Below are positions 7,442 through 16,100 of a stretch of DNA of 64,000 nt, in pieces. Every line of letters begins with the position of its first letter. Position 1 is the first letter of the stretch. Source of the stretch: an uncultured Bacteroidales bacterium (GTDB lineage: Bacteria > Bacteroidota > Bacteroidia > Bacteroidales > Bacteroidaceae); assembly GCA_902799355.1 (NCBI GenBank), contig CADCAG010000005.1, forward strand, positions 27,851 to 91,850, in the 5' to 3' direction. The notes under the pieces are model-generated. The model made no database searches. It had not been told where the DNA came from and saw only the letters and a program-made list of their open reading frames with translations. The translations under genes were made by a program, and so were the position numbers.

Positions 7442-9337
7442 TTGGTCAACGTGCAGACATCACCCATTCAGGCACTGCAACAGCAGCGGCTGCTATTGCA
7501 GTTAGAGTACGAGACAGAGAAAGAGGCCTTCCGCCAACAGACCCAGCAGACGGGTATTGCGCGGAAGGTCAAGCGCGGCGATGCCTGGTGGCCCGTGAAG
7601 GTCTGCAAGAGCTACTATAACTCGCTGAACCAGTTGGCTGTTGAACTGGTGCGTACGGCCGATACCGACATCGAGCACAACTTCGAGTTCGGAAAGCCGG
7701 TATCGTTCTTTAGTGTGGATGACGATTCTGCCGTCATCAAACACTTCCGCCATACGGGCACCGTCAGCTATGTCGATGGCGACCGCATGGTGGTGACCGT
7801 TCCCGACGGTTTCCCCGTTATCGATTTGCAGAATGCCGAGCAGCTGGGCATCCAGCTCTCTTTCGACGAGACCAGCTACCGTCTGATGATGGAAGCGCTG
7901 GACCGTGCCATCAAGGGCAAAGGACGCCTGGGCTATCTGCGTGACTTGTTCTATAGTCACCAGAAGCCAGAGACCTTTGTCTTCCCGTCCATGCACTTCC
8001 CCTACCTGAATGCTACTCAGGAAGATGCCGTCAACATGGTGCTTCGCGCCAAAGATGTCGCTATTGTCCATGGTCCTCCAGGAACTGGCAAGACCACCAC
8101 ACTGGTGGAAGCCATCCGCGAGACGTTGATGCGAGAGAATCAGGTGTTGGTATGTGCACAGAGCAATATGGCTGTCGACTGGATATCTGAAAAGCTCGTC
8201 GACCGCGGCATCAATGTGCTACGCATTGGCAATCCCACGCGTGTCAACGACAAGATGCTGTCGTTCACCTATGAGCGACGCTTTGAGGCTCATCCCGACT
8301 ACCCGCACCTATGGGCCATCCGCAAGGCCATCCGTGACCTGCGCAGCCATCGCAAGCGAGGTGACGAGAAATTTCACCAAAAGCTGGAGAGTCTAAAGGG
8401 TCGCGCTACAGAGTTGGAGATACGCATCAACAACGACCTGTTTGGCGAGGCACGTGTCATCGCCTCAACACTAGTCAGCTCGGCCAACCGTCTGTTGGAT
8501 GGTCATAAGTTTGGCACCCTGTTTATCGATGAGGCGGCACAGGCCTTGGAGGCTGCCTGCTGGATACCATTACGACGCGTCAGTCGTGTGGTGTTGGCGG
8601 GCGACCACTGTCAGCTGCCGCCGACCGTCAAGAGCATTGCCGCCCTGAAGGCTGGGCTGGGCAAGACACTCATGGAACGCATCGTCGAGATACACCCCGA
8701 GGCCGTCACACTGCTCAAGGTGCAATACCGCATGAACGATGACATCATGCGCTTCTCCAGCAACTACTTTTACGATGGACAGGTAGAGAGTGCGCCAGAA
8801 GTAAAATATCGCAGCATTCTCGACCTTGACACCCCGATGACATGGATTGACACATCACAGCTGGAGTTACCTGCCGACAGTGACGTCTCCTTCAAAGAAG
8901 AGTTTGTCGGCGAGAGCTTCGGGCGTATCAACAAGGCTGAGGCCGAGGTGACGCTACTAGCGCTACAGCACTATTTCAATCAGATTGGCAAACAGCGCTT
9001 GTTAGACGAGCGCATCGATGTGGGTATCATCTCGCCCTACCGTGCTCAGGTGCAGTATCTGCGGCGCCTGCTGATGAAGCGAGAGTTCTTCAAGCCCTTC
9101 CGTAGATATATCAGTGTCAACACCGTCGACGGCTTCCAAGGACAGGAGCGTGACGTCATCGTCATCTCCATGGTGCGTTCCAACGATGACGGACAAATCG
9201 GCTTCCTCCGCGACCTGCGCCGCATGAATGTCGCCATCACCCGTGCCCGCATGAAACTCATCATCTTAGGAGACGTCCCCACCTTGACACGTCATCCTTT
9301 TTACCATCAGTTGTGGCAGTATATTGACAATTTATAA
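7442..9337 (+). CDS. SF1 DNA/RNA helicase, IGHMBP2/DNA2 type
   Basis: A 631-residue (or about 628-residue) superfamily 1B helicase. All motifs are present in order: Walker A VHGPPGTGKTTTLVEAI, Ia VLVCAQSNMAVDWISEKL, Walker B LFIDEAAQALEAACW, motif III VLAGDHCQLPPTVKS, motif IV LKVQYRMNDDIMRF, motif V VNTVDGFQGQERDVIVISM and motif VI RRMNVAITRARMKLIILGD. The N-terminal ~180 residues form a beta-rich accessory domain as in IGHMBP2/Upf1-like proteins. No ATG lies near the start; TTG 7442 or GTG 7451 are the candidates and the choice is uncertain. It is ten bases behind the Dabb gene. Cellular role in Bacteroidota is undefined, probably nucleic-acid unwinding in repair or RNA metabolism. Confidence 0.93.
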   Translation: MVNVQTSPIQALQQQRLLLQLEYETEKEAFRQQTQQTGIARKVKRGDAWWPVKVCKSYYNSLNQLAVELVRTADTDIEHNFEFGKPVSFFSVDDDSAVIKHFRHTGTVSYVDGDRMVVTVPDGFPVIDLQNAEQLGIQLSFDETSYRLMMEALDRAIKGKGRLGYLRDLFYSHQKPETFVFPSMHFPYLNATQEDAVNMVLRAKDVAIVHGPPGTGKTTTLVEAIRETLMRENQVLVCAQSNMAVDWISEKLVDRGINVLRIGNPTRVNDKMLSFTYERRFEAHPDYPHLWAIRKAIRDLRSHRKRGDEKFHQKLESLKGRATELEIRINNDLFGEARVIASTLVSSANRLLDGHKFGTLFIDEAAQALEAACWIPLRRVSRVVLAGDHCQLPPTVKSIAALKAGLGKTLMERIVEIHPEAVTLLKVQYRMNDDIMRFSSNYFYDGQVESAPEVKYRSILDLDTPMTWIDTSQLELPADSDVSFKEEFVGESFGRINKAEAEVTLLALQHYFNQIGKQRLLDERIDVGIISPYRAQVQYLRRLLMKREFFKPFRRYISVNTVDGFQGQERDVIVISMVRSNDDGQIGFLRDLRRMNVAITRARMKLIILGDVPTLTRHPFYHQLWQYIDNL

Positions 9338-9346
9338 GGGTATTTA

Positions 9347-9378
9347 TTTGTGTGTTTAAGTTTTTTGCAGTAAATTTG
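9347..9378 (+). promoter_or_regulatory. Promoter of the GNAT-like gene
   Basis: TTTG at 9347-9350, a 20-base gap, then TAAATTTG at 9371-9378: a good Bacteroidota promoter, placed 23 bases before ATG 9402. Confidence 0.8.
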
Positions 9379-9401
9379 CATGCCGAAAAGGAAAATATGC
9401 C

Positions 9402-10544
9402 ATGAGCAAGATTGAAATCAAACCAGTGACTACCCGTCAGGAACTGCAACAGTTTGTGCAGTTCTTCTACGACTTGTATCGCGGCAACGACTGTGCCGTA
9501 CCCTACCTGTACAGTGAAGAGATGTCGACGCTACGACACGACAAGAACACCTCTTTCGAATGCTGTGAATCCCAGTATTTCATGGCCTTCAAGGACGGCA
9601 AACTGGTGGGACGTGTGGCAGCCATCATCAACCACCGTGCCAACGAACGCTGGGACCGCAAGCAAGTACGCTTCAGCTGGTTTGACTTCGTGGACGACCA
9701 AGAGGTCAGCGCAGCCCTGCTAAAGGCTGTCGAGGACTGGGGTCGTTCAAAGGGAATGACAGAGATTGCCGGTCCGATTGGCTTTATCGATACCGACCGC
9801 GAGGGTATGCTGGTAGATGGTTTCGACAAACTCTCCACCATGTACATCAACTACAACTACCCCTACTATCCGCAACACATGGAGCAGATGGAGGGCTACG
9901 AGAAAGCCAACGACTGGGTGGAGTTACGCGTCAAGGTTCCTGAGGTAGTACCCGAGAAATTTGCCAAGATTACCGAGATGGTACGCAAGCGCTACGGTCT
10001 GTGCGTACACAAGTTCACGCGCAAAGAGCTCGTCGCTGACGGCTGGGGCAAGCGCATCTTCGACCTGCTCAACGAGACCTATAAGGATCTTTATGGCTTC
10101 AGCCAACTGTCCGACCACCAGATAGGCCAACTGGTCAACGACTATATCAAGATTGCCGACCTCAACCTCGTGACAGGTGTCATGGATGGCGACAAACTGG
10201 TAGGTTTCGGTATCACTTTTCCCTCGTTCTCCCGCGCGCTGCAGAAGACACACGATGGTCGCTTCCTCCCCTTTGGTTGGTGGCACCTGCTAAAGATACT
10301 GAAATGGCACAAGACGGACACCGTAGACTTGTTACTCATTGGCGTACTGCCCGAATACCGCAGCAAGGGTGCCAATGCGCTCATCTTCGACGATCTCATC
10401 CGCCAATTCCAGCGCTACGGCTTCGACTGGGCCGAAACAGGTCCACAGATGGAAACCAACGAGGGCGTGCTGTCGCAGTGGCAATACTTAGAGTCCACCC
10501 AACATCGACGCCATCGTTGTTATCGTAAAGAATTAAAAGGTTAA
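9402..10544 (+). CDS. GNAT-like N-acetyltransferase family protein
   Basis: A 380-residue cytoplasmic protein common in Bacteroidota. The C-terminal half looks like a GNAT fold: [18 protein letters not shown] is the central strand, [20 protein letters not shown] resembles the acetyl-CoA-binding motif A, and a helix plus [20 protein letters not shown] follow. The N-terminal half ([37 protein letters not shown]) resembles a second, partial GNAT-like repeat, so a tandem-GNAT arrangement is likely. The acetyl acceptor is unknown. It has its own promoter, and its stop overlaps the stop of the convergent acyl-CoA ligase gene by three to four bases. Confidence 0.75.
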   Translation: MSKIEIKPVTTRQELQQFVQFFYDLYRGNDCAVPYLYSEEMSTLRHDKNTSFECCESQYFMAFKDGKLVGRVAAIINHRANERWDRKQVRFSWFDFVDDQEVSAALLKAVEDWGRSKGMTEIAGPIGFIDTDREGMLVDGFDKLSTMYINYNYPYYPQHMEQMEGYEKANDWVELRVKVPEVVPEKFAKITEMVRKRYGLCVHKFTRKELVADGWGKRIFDLLNETYKDLYGFSQLSDHQIGQLVNDYIKIADLNLVTGVMDGDKLVGFGITFPSFSRALQKTHDGRFLPFGWWHLLKILKWHKTDTVDLLLIGVLPEYRSKGANALIFDDLIRQFQRYGFDWAETGPQMETNEGVLSQWQYLESTQHRRHRCYRKELKG

Positions 10545-12268
10545 ACTACCTCGATACCTTGTTTCTTACAAAGTTCCAGGCTCATCTCCTTGAGCTTGAA
10601 CTTCTGGATTTTACCTGATCCCGTCAGTGGGAACTGGTCAATGAAAAACACGTACTTAGGAATCTTGTAGCGAGCTATCTTACCACGGCAGAACAGCTGT
10701 ACATCCTCTGCCGTCATTGTGGCACCCTCTTCCAGAATAATGAAGGCGCCCACGGCCTCACCGTATTTCTTGGAAGGAACGGCAGCCACCTGAACATCAC
10801 GAATGCCAGGCATGTGATAGAGGAACTCCTCTATCTCGCGTGGATAGATATTCTCACCACCACGGATAATCATATCCTTGATACGTCCGGTAATCTTATA
10901 GAAGCCCTGCTCGTCCTTGACACCCAGGTCACCAGAATGCAGATAGCCGTTCTTGTCGATGACCTCCGCAGTAGCTGTGGGGTTCTTATAGTAGCCCTTC
11001 ATCACGTTGAAGCCCTTACAGCACATCTCGCCCTGCACACCAACGGGACACTCCTCGCCAGTCTCTGGATCGAGCACCTTGACGTCGACAAACGGAAAGT
11101 CGCGACCGACGGTGGTACAACGCTGCTCGAAGGTATCGTTCAGACAGGTCTGTGTCATGCCTGGCGACGACTCTGTCAAGCCATACACGCTGGTAATGGT
11201 CATAAACATCTTCTCCGACACCTGCTTCATCAGTTCCACAGGACAGAGTGAACCAGCCATGATACCTGTGCGCAGACAACTGAGGTCGAACATATCGAAC
11301 ATAGGGTGGTTCAGCTCGGCAATGAACATGGTGGGCACGCCATAGACAGCGGTACACCTCTCTTTGTGGATAGAGGCCAGCACAACCAGTGGGTCGAACT
11401 TCTCGACCATCACCTCCGTACAGCCATGTGTCAGACAGTTCATCGTGGCCAGCACCACACCGAAGCAATGGAACAGGGGCACACAGACGCAGAGTTTGTC
11501 GTCAGCCGTAAAGCCCATATTCTCACCAGTGAAGTAGCCATCGTTGGCAATACCATAGTGCGTCAGCATCACGCCCTTGGGGAATCCCGTAGTACCACTG
11601 GTGTACTGCATGTTGCAGACATCGTAGCAGGTCACGTTCTTCTTCATCTCGTTCAGCGTATCGTCCTCTATATTCTGTCCCAGCAAGAGCAGTTCGGCGG
11701 TATTGTACATACCACGATACTTCTCCATACCGATATATACGACACTCTTCAGGAAGGGGAAACGCTCACTATTCAGGTGACCACGCTCACAGGTCTTCAG
11801 CTCAGGGAGCATAGTGTAGGTCATGTCGACATAGTTGCAGTCCCACGTACCATCGGTAATGCAGAGCACCTCCATGTCAGAGTCCTTACAGAGATACTCC
11901 AGCTCGTTCTGCTTGTAGTTTGTATTAACGGTCACCAGTACAGCACCTATCTTAGCCGTGGCATAGAGGAATGTCAGCCAGTCGGGCACATTAGTCGCCC
12001 AGATGCCTACGTTAGAACCTTTCTTCACGCCAATGCTAATCAGTCCCTTGGCGAGGTTATCCACACGCTGGTTGAACGTGCTCCACGTAAAGCGCAGGTT
12101 ACGGTCTGAATAAACGATATATTCCTTGTCAGGAGTAGTCTCAGCCCAGTACTCCAGCCATTCACCCAGCGTTCTTTCCCACAACTGGTAGCCAGCACTT
12201 CCTGTCTCAGCAGGGTAGGCTCTATCAGGCAGTGGTCTGCCTGCCATGTCAAGTCTTACGTTTGCCAT
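10541..12268 (-). CDS. AMP-dependent acyl-CoA synthetase/ligase
   Basis: A 575-residue ANL-superfamily enzyme that adenylates a carboxylic acid and transfers it to CoA. The P-loop motif [16 protein letters not shown], the motif [13 protein letters not shown], the hinge region [20 protein letters not shown] followed by [18 protein letters not shown], and the C-terminal catalytic lysine region [16 protein letters not shown] are all present. Length and the N-terminal block fit medium- or long-chain fatty acyl-CoA ligases, but the substrate is not certain. It starts three bases after the stop of the XRE-cupin regulator gene, so the two are one operon, and the regulator probably senses a related metabolite. 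The stop overlaps the convergent GNAT-like gene. Confidence 0.9.
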   Translation of the reverse strand: MANVRLDMAGRPLPDRAYPAETGSAGYQLWERTLGEWLEYWAETTPDKEYIVYSDRNLRFTWSTFNQRVDNLAKGLISIGVKKGSNVGIWATNVPDWLTFLYATAKIGAVLVTVNTNYKQNELEYLCKDSDMEVLCITDGTWDCNYVDMTYTMLPELKTCERGHLNSERFPFLKSVVYIGMEKYRGMYNTAELLLLGQNIEDDTLNEMKKNVTCYDVCNMQYTSGTTGFPKGVMLTHYGIANDGYFTGENMGFTADDKLCVCVPLFHCFGVVLATMNCLTHGCTEVMVEKFDPLVVLASIHKERCTAVYGVPTMFIAELNHPMFDMFDLSCLRTGIMAGSLCPVELMKQVSEKMFMTITSVYGLTESSPGMTQTCLNDTFEQRCTTVGRDFPFVDVKVLDPETGEECPVGVQGEMCCKGFNVMKGYYKNPTATAEVIDKNGYLHSGDLGVKDEQGFYKITGRIKDMIIRGGENIYPREIEEFLYHMPGIRDVQVAAVPSKKYGEAVGAFIILEEGATMTAEDVQLFCRGKIARYKIPKYVFFIDQFPLTGSGKIQKFKLKEMSLELCKKQGIEVV

Positions 12269-12271
12269 AAT

Positions 12272-12856
12272 TTAGAATGGGATATAAACGACGGCGAGAA
12301 TCTTTGCTGATTTGCCGGGGGCACCGTGTACATGGTGCTTCACAATGCTATCATAGAAGATGCTGTCACCCTCTTTCAGCAAATAGGTCTCCTTGCCATA
12401 GACAATCTCTACCTCACCCTGCATCACATAGATAAACTCCTCACCCTCGTGTGCTGAGAGTTGGAAGTCGGGATTCTCCTCCGGATTGATGTCGATGATG
12501 AATGGTTCCATATGACGGCCAGCCTTCTGCTGTGCCAACGGATGATACTCCATGTGTTTACGAGCATCGGTAGCACCGTTGGAGAAACTGATGCTGCTGT
12601 CACGCTCCCTGTCTTCTGCACGGCATACTACAGGGCCCAAGGCGTCATTATCGTCCATAAAGGTACCCAGTCGTACTCCCAGAGCACGGGCAATCTTGAT
12701 TAACGGACCCAGCGAAGGCATCGTCTGGCCGCTTTCAATGGAAGATATCTGGTCTGTCGAGAGACCACTACTTTCTGCTATCTCCTCTAAGGAGAGGTTC
12801 TTGGATTCCCTGATTCCTTTGATCTTGGATCCTACAAAACTATTATTATTGGACAT
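12272..12856 (-). CDS. XRE-family regulator with C-terminal cupin domain
   Basis: A 194-residue transcription factor. Residues ~8-65 are an XRE helix-turn-helix (GSKIKGIRESKNLSLEEIAE, then SGLSTDQISSIESGQTMPSL). Residues ~115-190 are a cupin beta-barrel (HEGEEFIYVMQGEVEIVYG, EGDSIFYDSIVKHHVHG), which in this class binds a small-molecule effector. It is the first gene of a two-gene operon with the acyl-CoA ligase, so regulation of that ligase and autoregulation are likely. The leader between promoter and start contains an inverted repeat that could be the operator. The effector is unknown; an acid or acyl compound is a reasonable inference from the neighbour. Confidence 0.9.
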   Translation of the reverse strand: MSNNNSFVGSKIKGIRESKNLSLEEIAESSGLSTDQISSIESGQTMPSLGPLIKIARALGVRLGTFMDDNDALGPVVCRAEDRERDSSISFSNGATDARKHMEYHPLAQQKAGRHMEPFIIDINPEENPDFQLSAHEGEEFIYVMQGEVEIVYGKETYLLKEGDSIFYDSIVKHHVHGAPGKSAKILAVVYIPF

Positions 12857-12871
12857 ACCTTATTATATATA

Positions 12872-12896
12872 ACACGTAGGGGCTTATACCCCGTGT
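12872..12896. promoter_or_regulatory. Inverted repeat in leader of XRE-cupin operon
   Basis: The arms ACAC-GTA-GGGG and CCCC-GTGT around CTTATA form an eight-pair hairpin with a three-base bulge. It sits between the reverse-strand -7 box and the start codon, and could be an autoregulatory operator or an RNA structure. Confidence 0.5.
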
Positions 12897-12911
12897 CGTC
12901 AATATTGGGCG

Positions 12912-12919
12912 CAAAGTTA
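12912..12919 (-). promoter_or_regulatory. Promoter -7 box of XRE-cupin/acyl-CoA ligase operon
   Basis: Reverse-strand TAACTTTG fits TAnnTTTG. A near-consensus ATTG lies at the -33 position (12940-12943, 20-base gap). It implies a leader of about 50 bases. Confidence 0.7.
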
Positions 12920-13041
12920 CGATTTTTTTCTCATTCCGCCAATTATTTTTCAATATTTCACTAAAAAATCAAAAAGAACAACAATTTGTAAAGTTTTTGT
13001 GCTTACGTGTAGAATAACACTAAAAGAAATTTAAGAAAAAA

Positions 13042-13073
13042 CTTGGAAGTTTCAGAAATATTTCGTATATTTG
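13042..13073 (+). promoter_or_regulatory. Promoter of the four-gene secreted-protein operon
   Basis: CTTG at 13042-13045, a 20-base gap, then TATATTTG at 13066-13073. The leader to ATG 13174 is about 95 bases, longer than most here, so post-transcriptional control is possible. Confidence 0.75.
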
Positions 13074-13173
13074 CCCCGTTAGAGTGCGCCTAACTGAGCT
13101 AGCCTTTTTGAGAAAGAATCCAACTAATTATACATAATTCAATATATACTAATAACTTAAAAAACAAAGACCT

Positions 13174-16100
13174 ATGAAAAGATTGCTTACACTATTTGCA
13201 TTCTTGGCATTGTTCTTGGGAGCAAATGCACAAGGTGGTAAGTGGGAAAAAGTCTATTCAATAGACTATTCCACTAACAGAGGTTTCCCATTCTACGTAA
13301 TGGGGTATGTACCTGAGTGGGTAGGCGGTGTTATGACCGATTACGGTTCAGCCTACAGATACGCAACTCAGGAAAATCTTGACACTTACGATTTCAATGA
13401 CAGCGGATGGAGAGATGGAGAGTATTCTGTTGGTACTACTACAACTGAAAGTGGGATAGAGTATCAGAAGGTAACAGGTGCTGGCCCATATTGGCACCAG
13501 TATTTCATCGCTGATGGTATTCCCACCAAGCTTGACGGCAAGTACAAAGTGGTTGCTAAGGTTAAGGCTACCAACGCTGTTAGCATCAACGTCAACATGT
13601 TATGGAGTTGGAGCGAAGCTGCCGCTAGTGCTTCTGTAGCCATTCCTGGCGAAGCTGATTTCCAGGAAGTAGTATGGGAGTACAGCGGCATTAATGGCCA
13701 GTCTTGTAACCTCGTAGCACAGCCAGGAACTTGCACTGAGACCATCGAATGGCAGAGCCTTGAGGTTTACGAGTGGCAGAGAGAAAGCCAGAAACCTATT
13801 GAGTGGCTTGAAAATCTCAACAATGGTGACGCTTCAAGAACATGGGAAGACCTCGGTCTTGCTGATGTCAAATACGATGACATGGACAACTTCTTTAAAG
13901 TTTGTGCATGGGCAAAGGAGAAGGGACGCAACTTAGACGGTAACGACGCATGGCAGCCATTCCCTGCTGACATCGAAATAGTTGATGGCGATAGTGTATT
14001 CGTTGTTCATGGTCAGGCCGCTACCACTGAGGGGGATCCTTCTTCATGGGATAACGAGTTCTGGATTCAATCGCCAAGAGCATGGAAGACTGGCTCACAA
14101 TTAAAAATACACTTTCGTTATAGGGCTTCACAGAGTGTAAAAACAGGAACTCAATTTCACAGAGCTCCAGCTAACTATCTATATTGGCAAGCTCTTGGCG
14201 ACATAGATTTTAAGGAAGAGTGGCAAGAATTTGACAAAATTGTAAATATAAATGAATCAACGAATGGTGCCACTGCAATTGAATTCACTTTAAATACGAA
14301 TGTTAAAGATGCTGTAGACTTCTATTTCGACGACCTCTCTTGGCAGAGCATGAAACTGGACGAGGGATACTTCTTGGCTGGTATCAACACCAGCATTACT
14401 GACTCATACGATGACTTGAGCAATGCTATTGAGTTTATGAATGAAGATTGGGCGCTCGTTGCAACTATCGGCGAAAAGGGTAATCCCGACTCTTACGTTG
14501 ACCAGTTGATGATTTCTACCGTTCGTGGTGACGACCAGGCCTTCAAGGGGGCTACACTGATGCCTCAAGGCAAGATTTACAACGATGCCGATGATTGGCT
14601 TTTCTATGTCGCTTCTGCAAATGCTAAGATTAACGTTCCAAACATTGGGGTTTGGAAGGTTTACCTTGACACAGAGTATACTTCTATGGCCTTTGAGATG
14701 CTCGAGGGTGTAGATAGACCGTCTTTTGATATCATTACTAACCCTACAGAGATAATTGTAAATGCTCTGGAGCGCGAAGACTTGATGGATACCTACTCTG
14801 ATTCTGGTATAACTGTAAGAGAAGAAATGGATGATCCCGCTGGCGTAGAAGTAGGTGGCGAAGGTCATGAAGGCCAGCCTTGGGACAACCAGTTCTCCAT
14901 CAAGGCTAATCGTGCTCTGAAAAAGGGTGAGATAACGAAACTCGTGTTCAAGTATAGAAGTTCTATTGATGCTAACACCACTACACAGTGCCATGGTGAG
15001 ACTCCTGGTGCATACCTGCACTGGGCAGCCATCGGTGATGTTAACTTCACGACTGACTGGCAGCTATTCGAGAAGGAATTCATTGTTCCAGATGCAGCTG
15101 ATGGCATGTGGAATATCGTCTTCAACATGGCTGAAATCAAAGACGCTTGCGATTACTACATTAAGGATGTTCAATGGTATCTGTATGACGGCTATCTGGA
15201 TGGAGGTCAGACATATGAGAACCTGATTAACGCAGGAGGTACAGCTAACTTCTACGTGAAGCTTGGTGCAGGAAATTCCCCCGTTCAATACGGTGGTGAC
15301 GATACCAATATCGTATGGACGATTGCAGGTTCAAGTGAAAACATTTTCGGTACAGCTTGGGATCCCACCAACACCAGTAACGACATGCGACAGATTGAAC
15401 CTGGAGTTTTCCTGCTGGAAAAGCAGAATGTCAGACTGGAAGCTGGTGAGGTCATTGAATATAAGGTTGTCGGCAACCACTCATGGGACATCAACTACGG
15501 TGAGAATGGCGAGCCTGATGGTTGGAACGTGACATTCTCTGTTGGTCAGACAGACTTCTATGATTTATACTTCTATTTCTACAGAAACTCTGGCAACATA
15601 CTGTCATGCACTTACCAATATGCATCGTCAGGTATCGAGCCTAACCCAACGGAAGTTATTGTTTACGCAATGGAGAGAGACGACCTTTCTGACAATGACA
15701 CGGATGGTATCAGAGAAGAAGAAGGTGGTACTGGCGAAGTATGGGACAACCAGTTCTGGATTGTTGCTAATCGCAACCTTGCTGCAGGCGAGACAACAGT
15801 TCTCGAGTTCGATTATATGAGCTCTGACTATGCTTCGACAAGAACAGAGTTCCACGAAGGACCTTCTGAGTATCTCCACTGGGATGCTCTCGGTGAGATT
15901 TACTTCACCCCATATTGGCAGCACTACCGCACAGTATTCACTGTTCCTTCTGAGGCTGACAACATGAAGTCTATCGCATTTGACATGGCTGTTGTCAAGG
16001 AAGCTCGCGATTATCACATCCGAAACGTGGTATGGAGAGTTTCTAATAGTCAGGAATCTCTGATTAACCAGGAGGGTTCTGAGAACTTCTATGTAAGAAT

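Larger units (their letters stand above)
12857..13173. other. Intergenic divergent promoter region
   Basis: This 317-base gap holds two divergent promoters (reverse -7 box at 12912-12919, forward at 13066-13073), the leader inverted repeat at 12872-12896, and a very AT-rich centre. From 13080 to 13173 is the forward leader of the secreted-protein operon. I see no small gene and no RNA gene in it. Confidence 0.7.

Noticed and set aside
11306-12109. 267-codon forward frame opposite the acyl-CoA ligase gene
   Set aside because: Antisense shadow of a well-supported gene; the translation has no recognisable domain and no promoter.
13077-13112. tRNA-like string (TTAGAGTGCGCCTAACTGAG) in the leader of the secreted-protein operon
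   Set aside because: No acceptor stem, T-arm or CCA can be formed on either strand. At most a chance resemblance.
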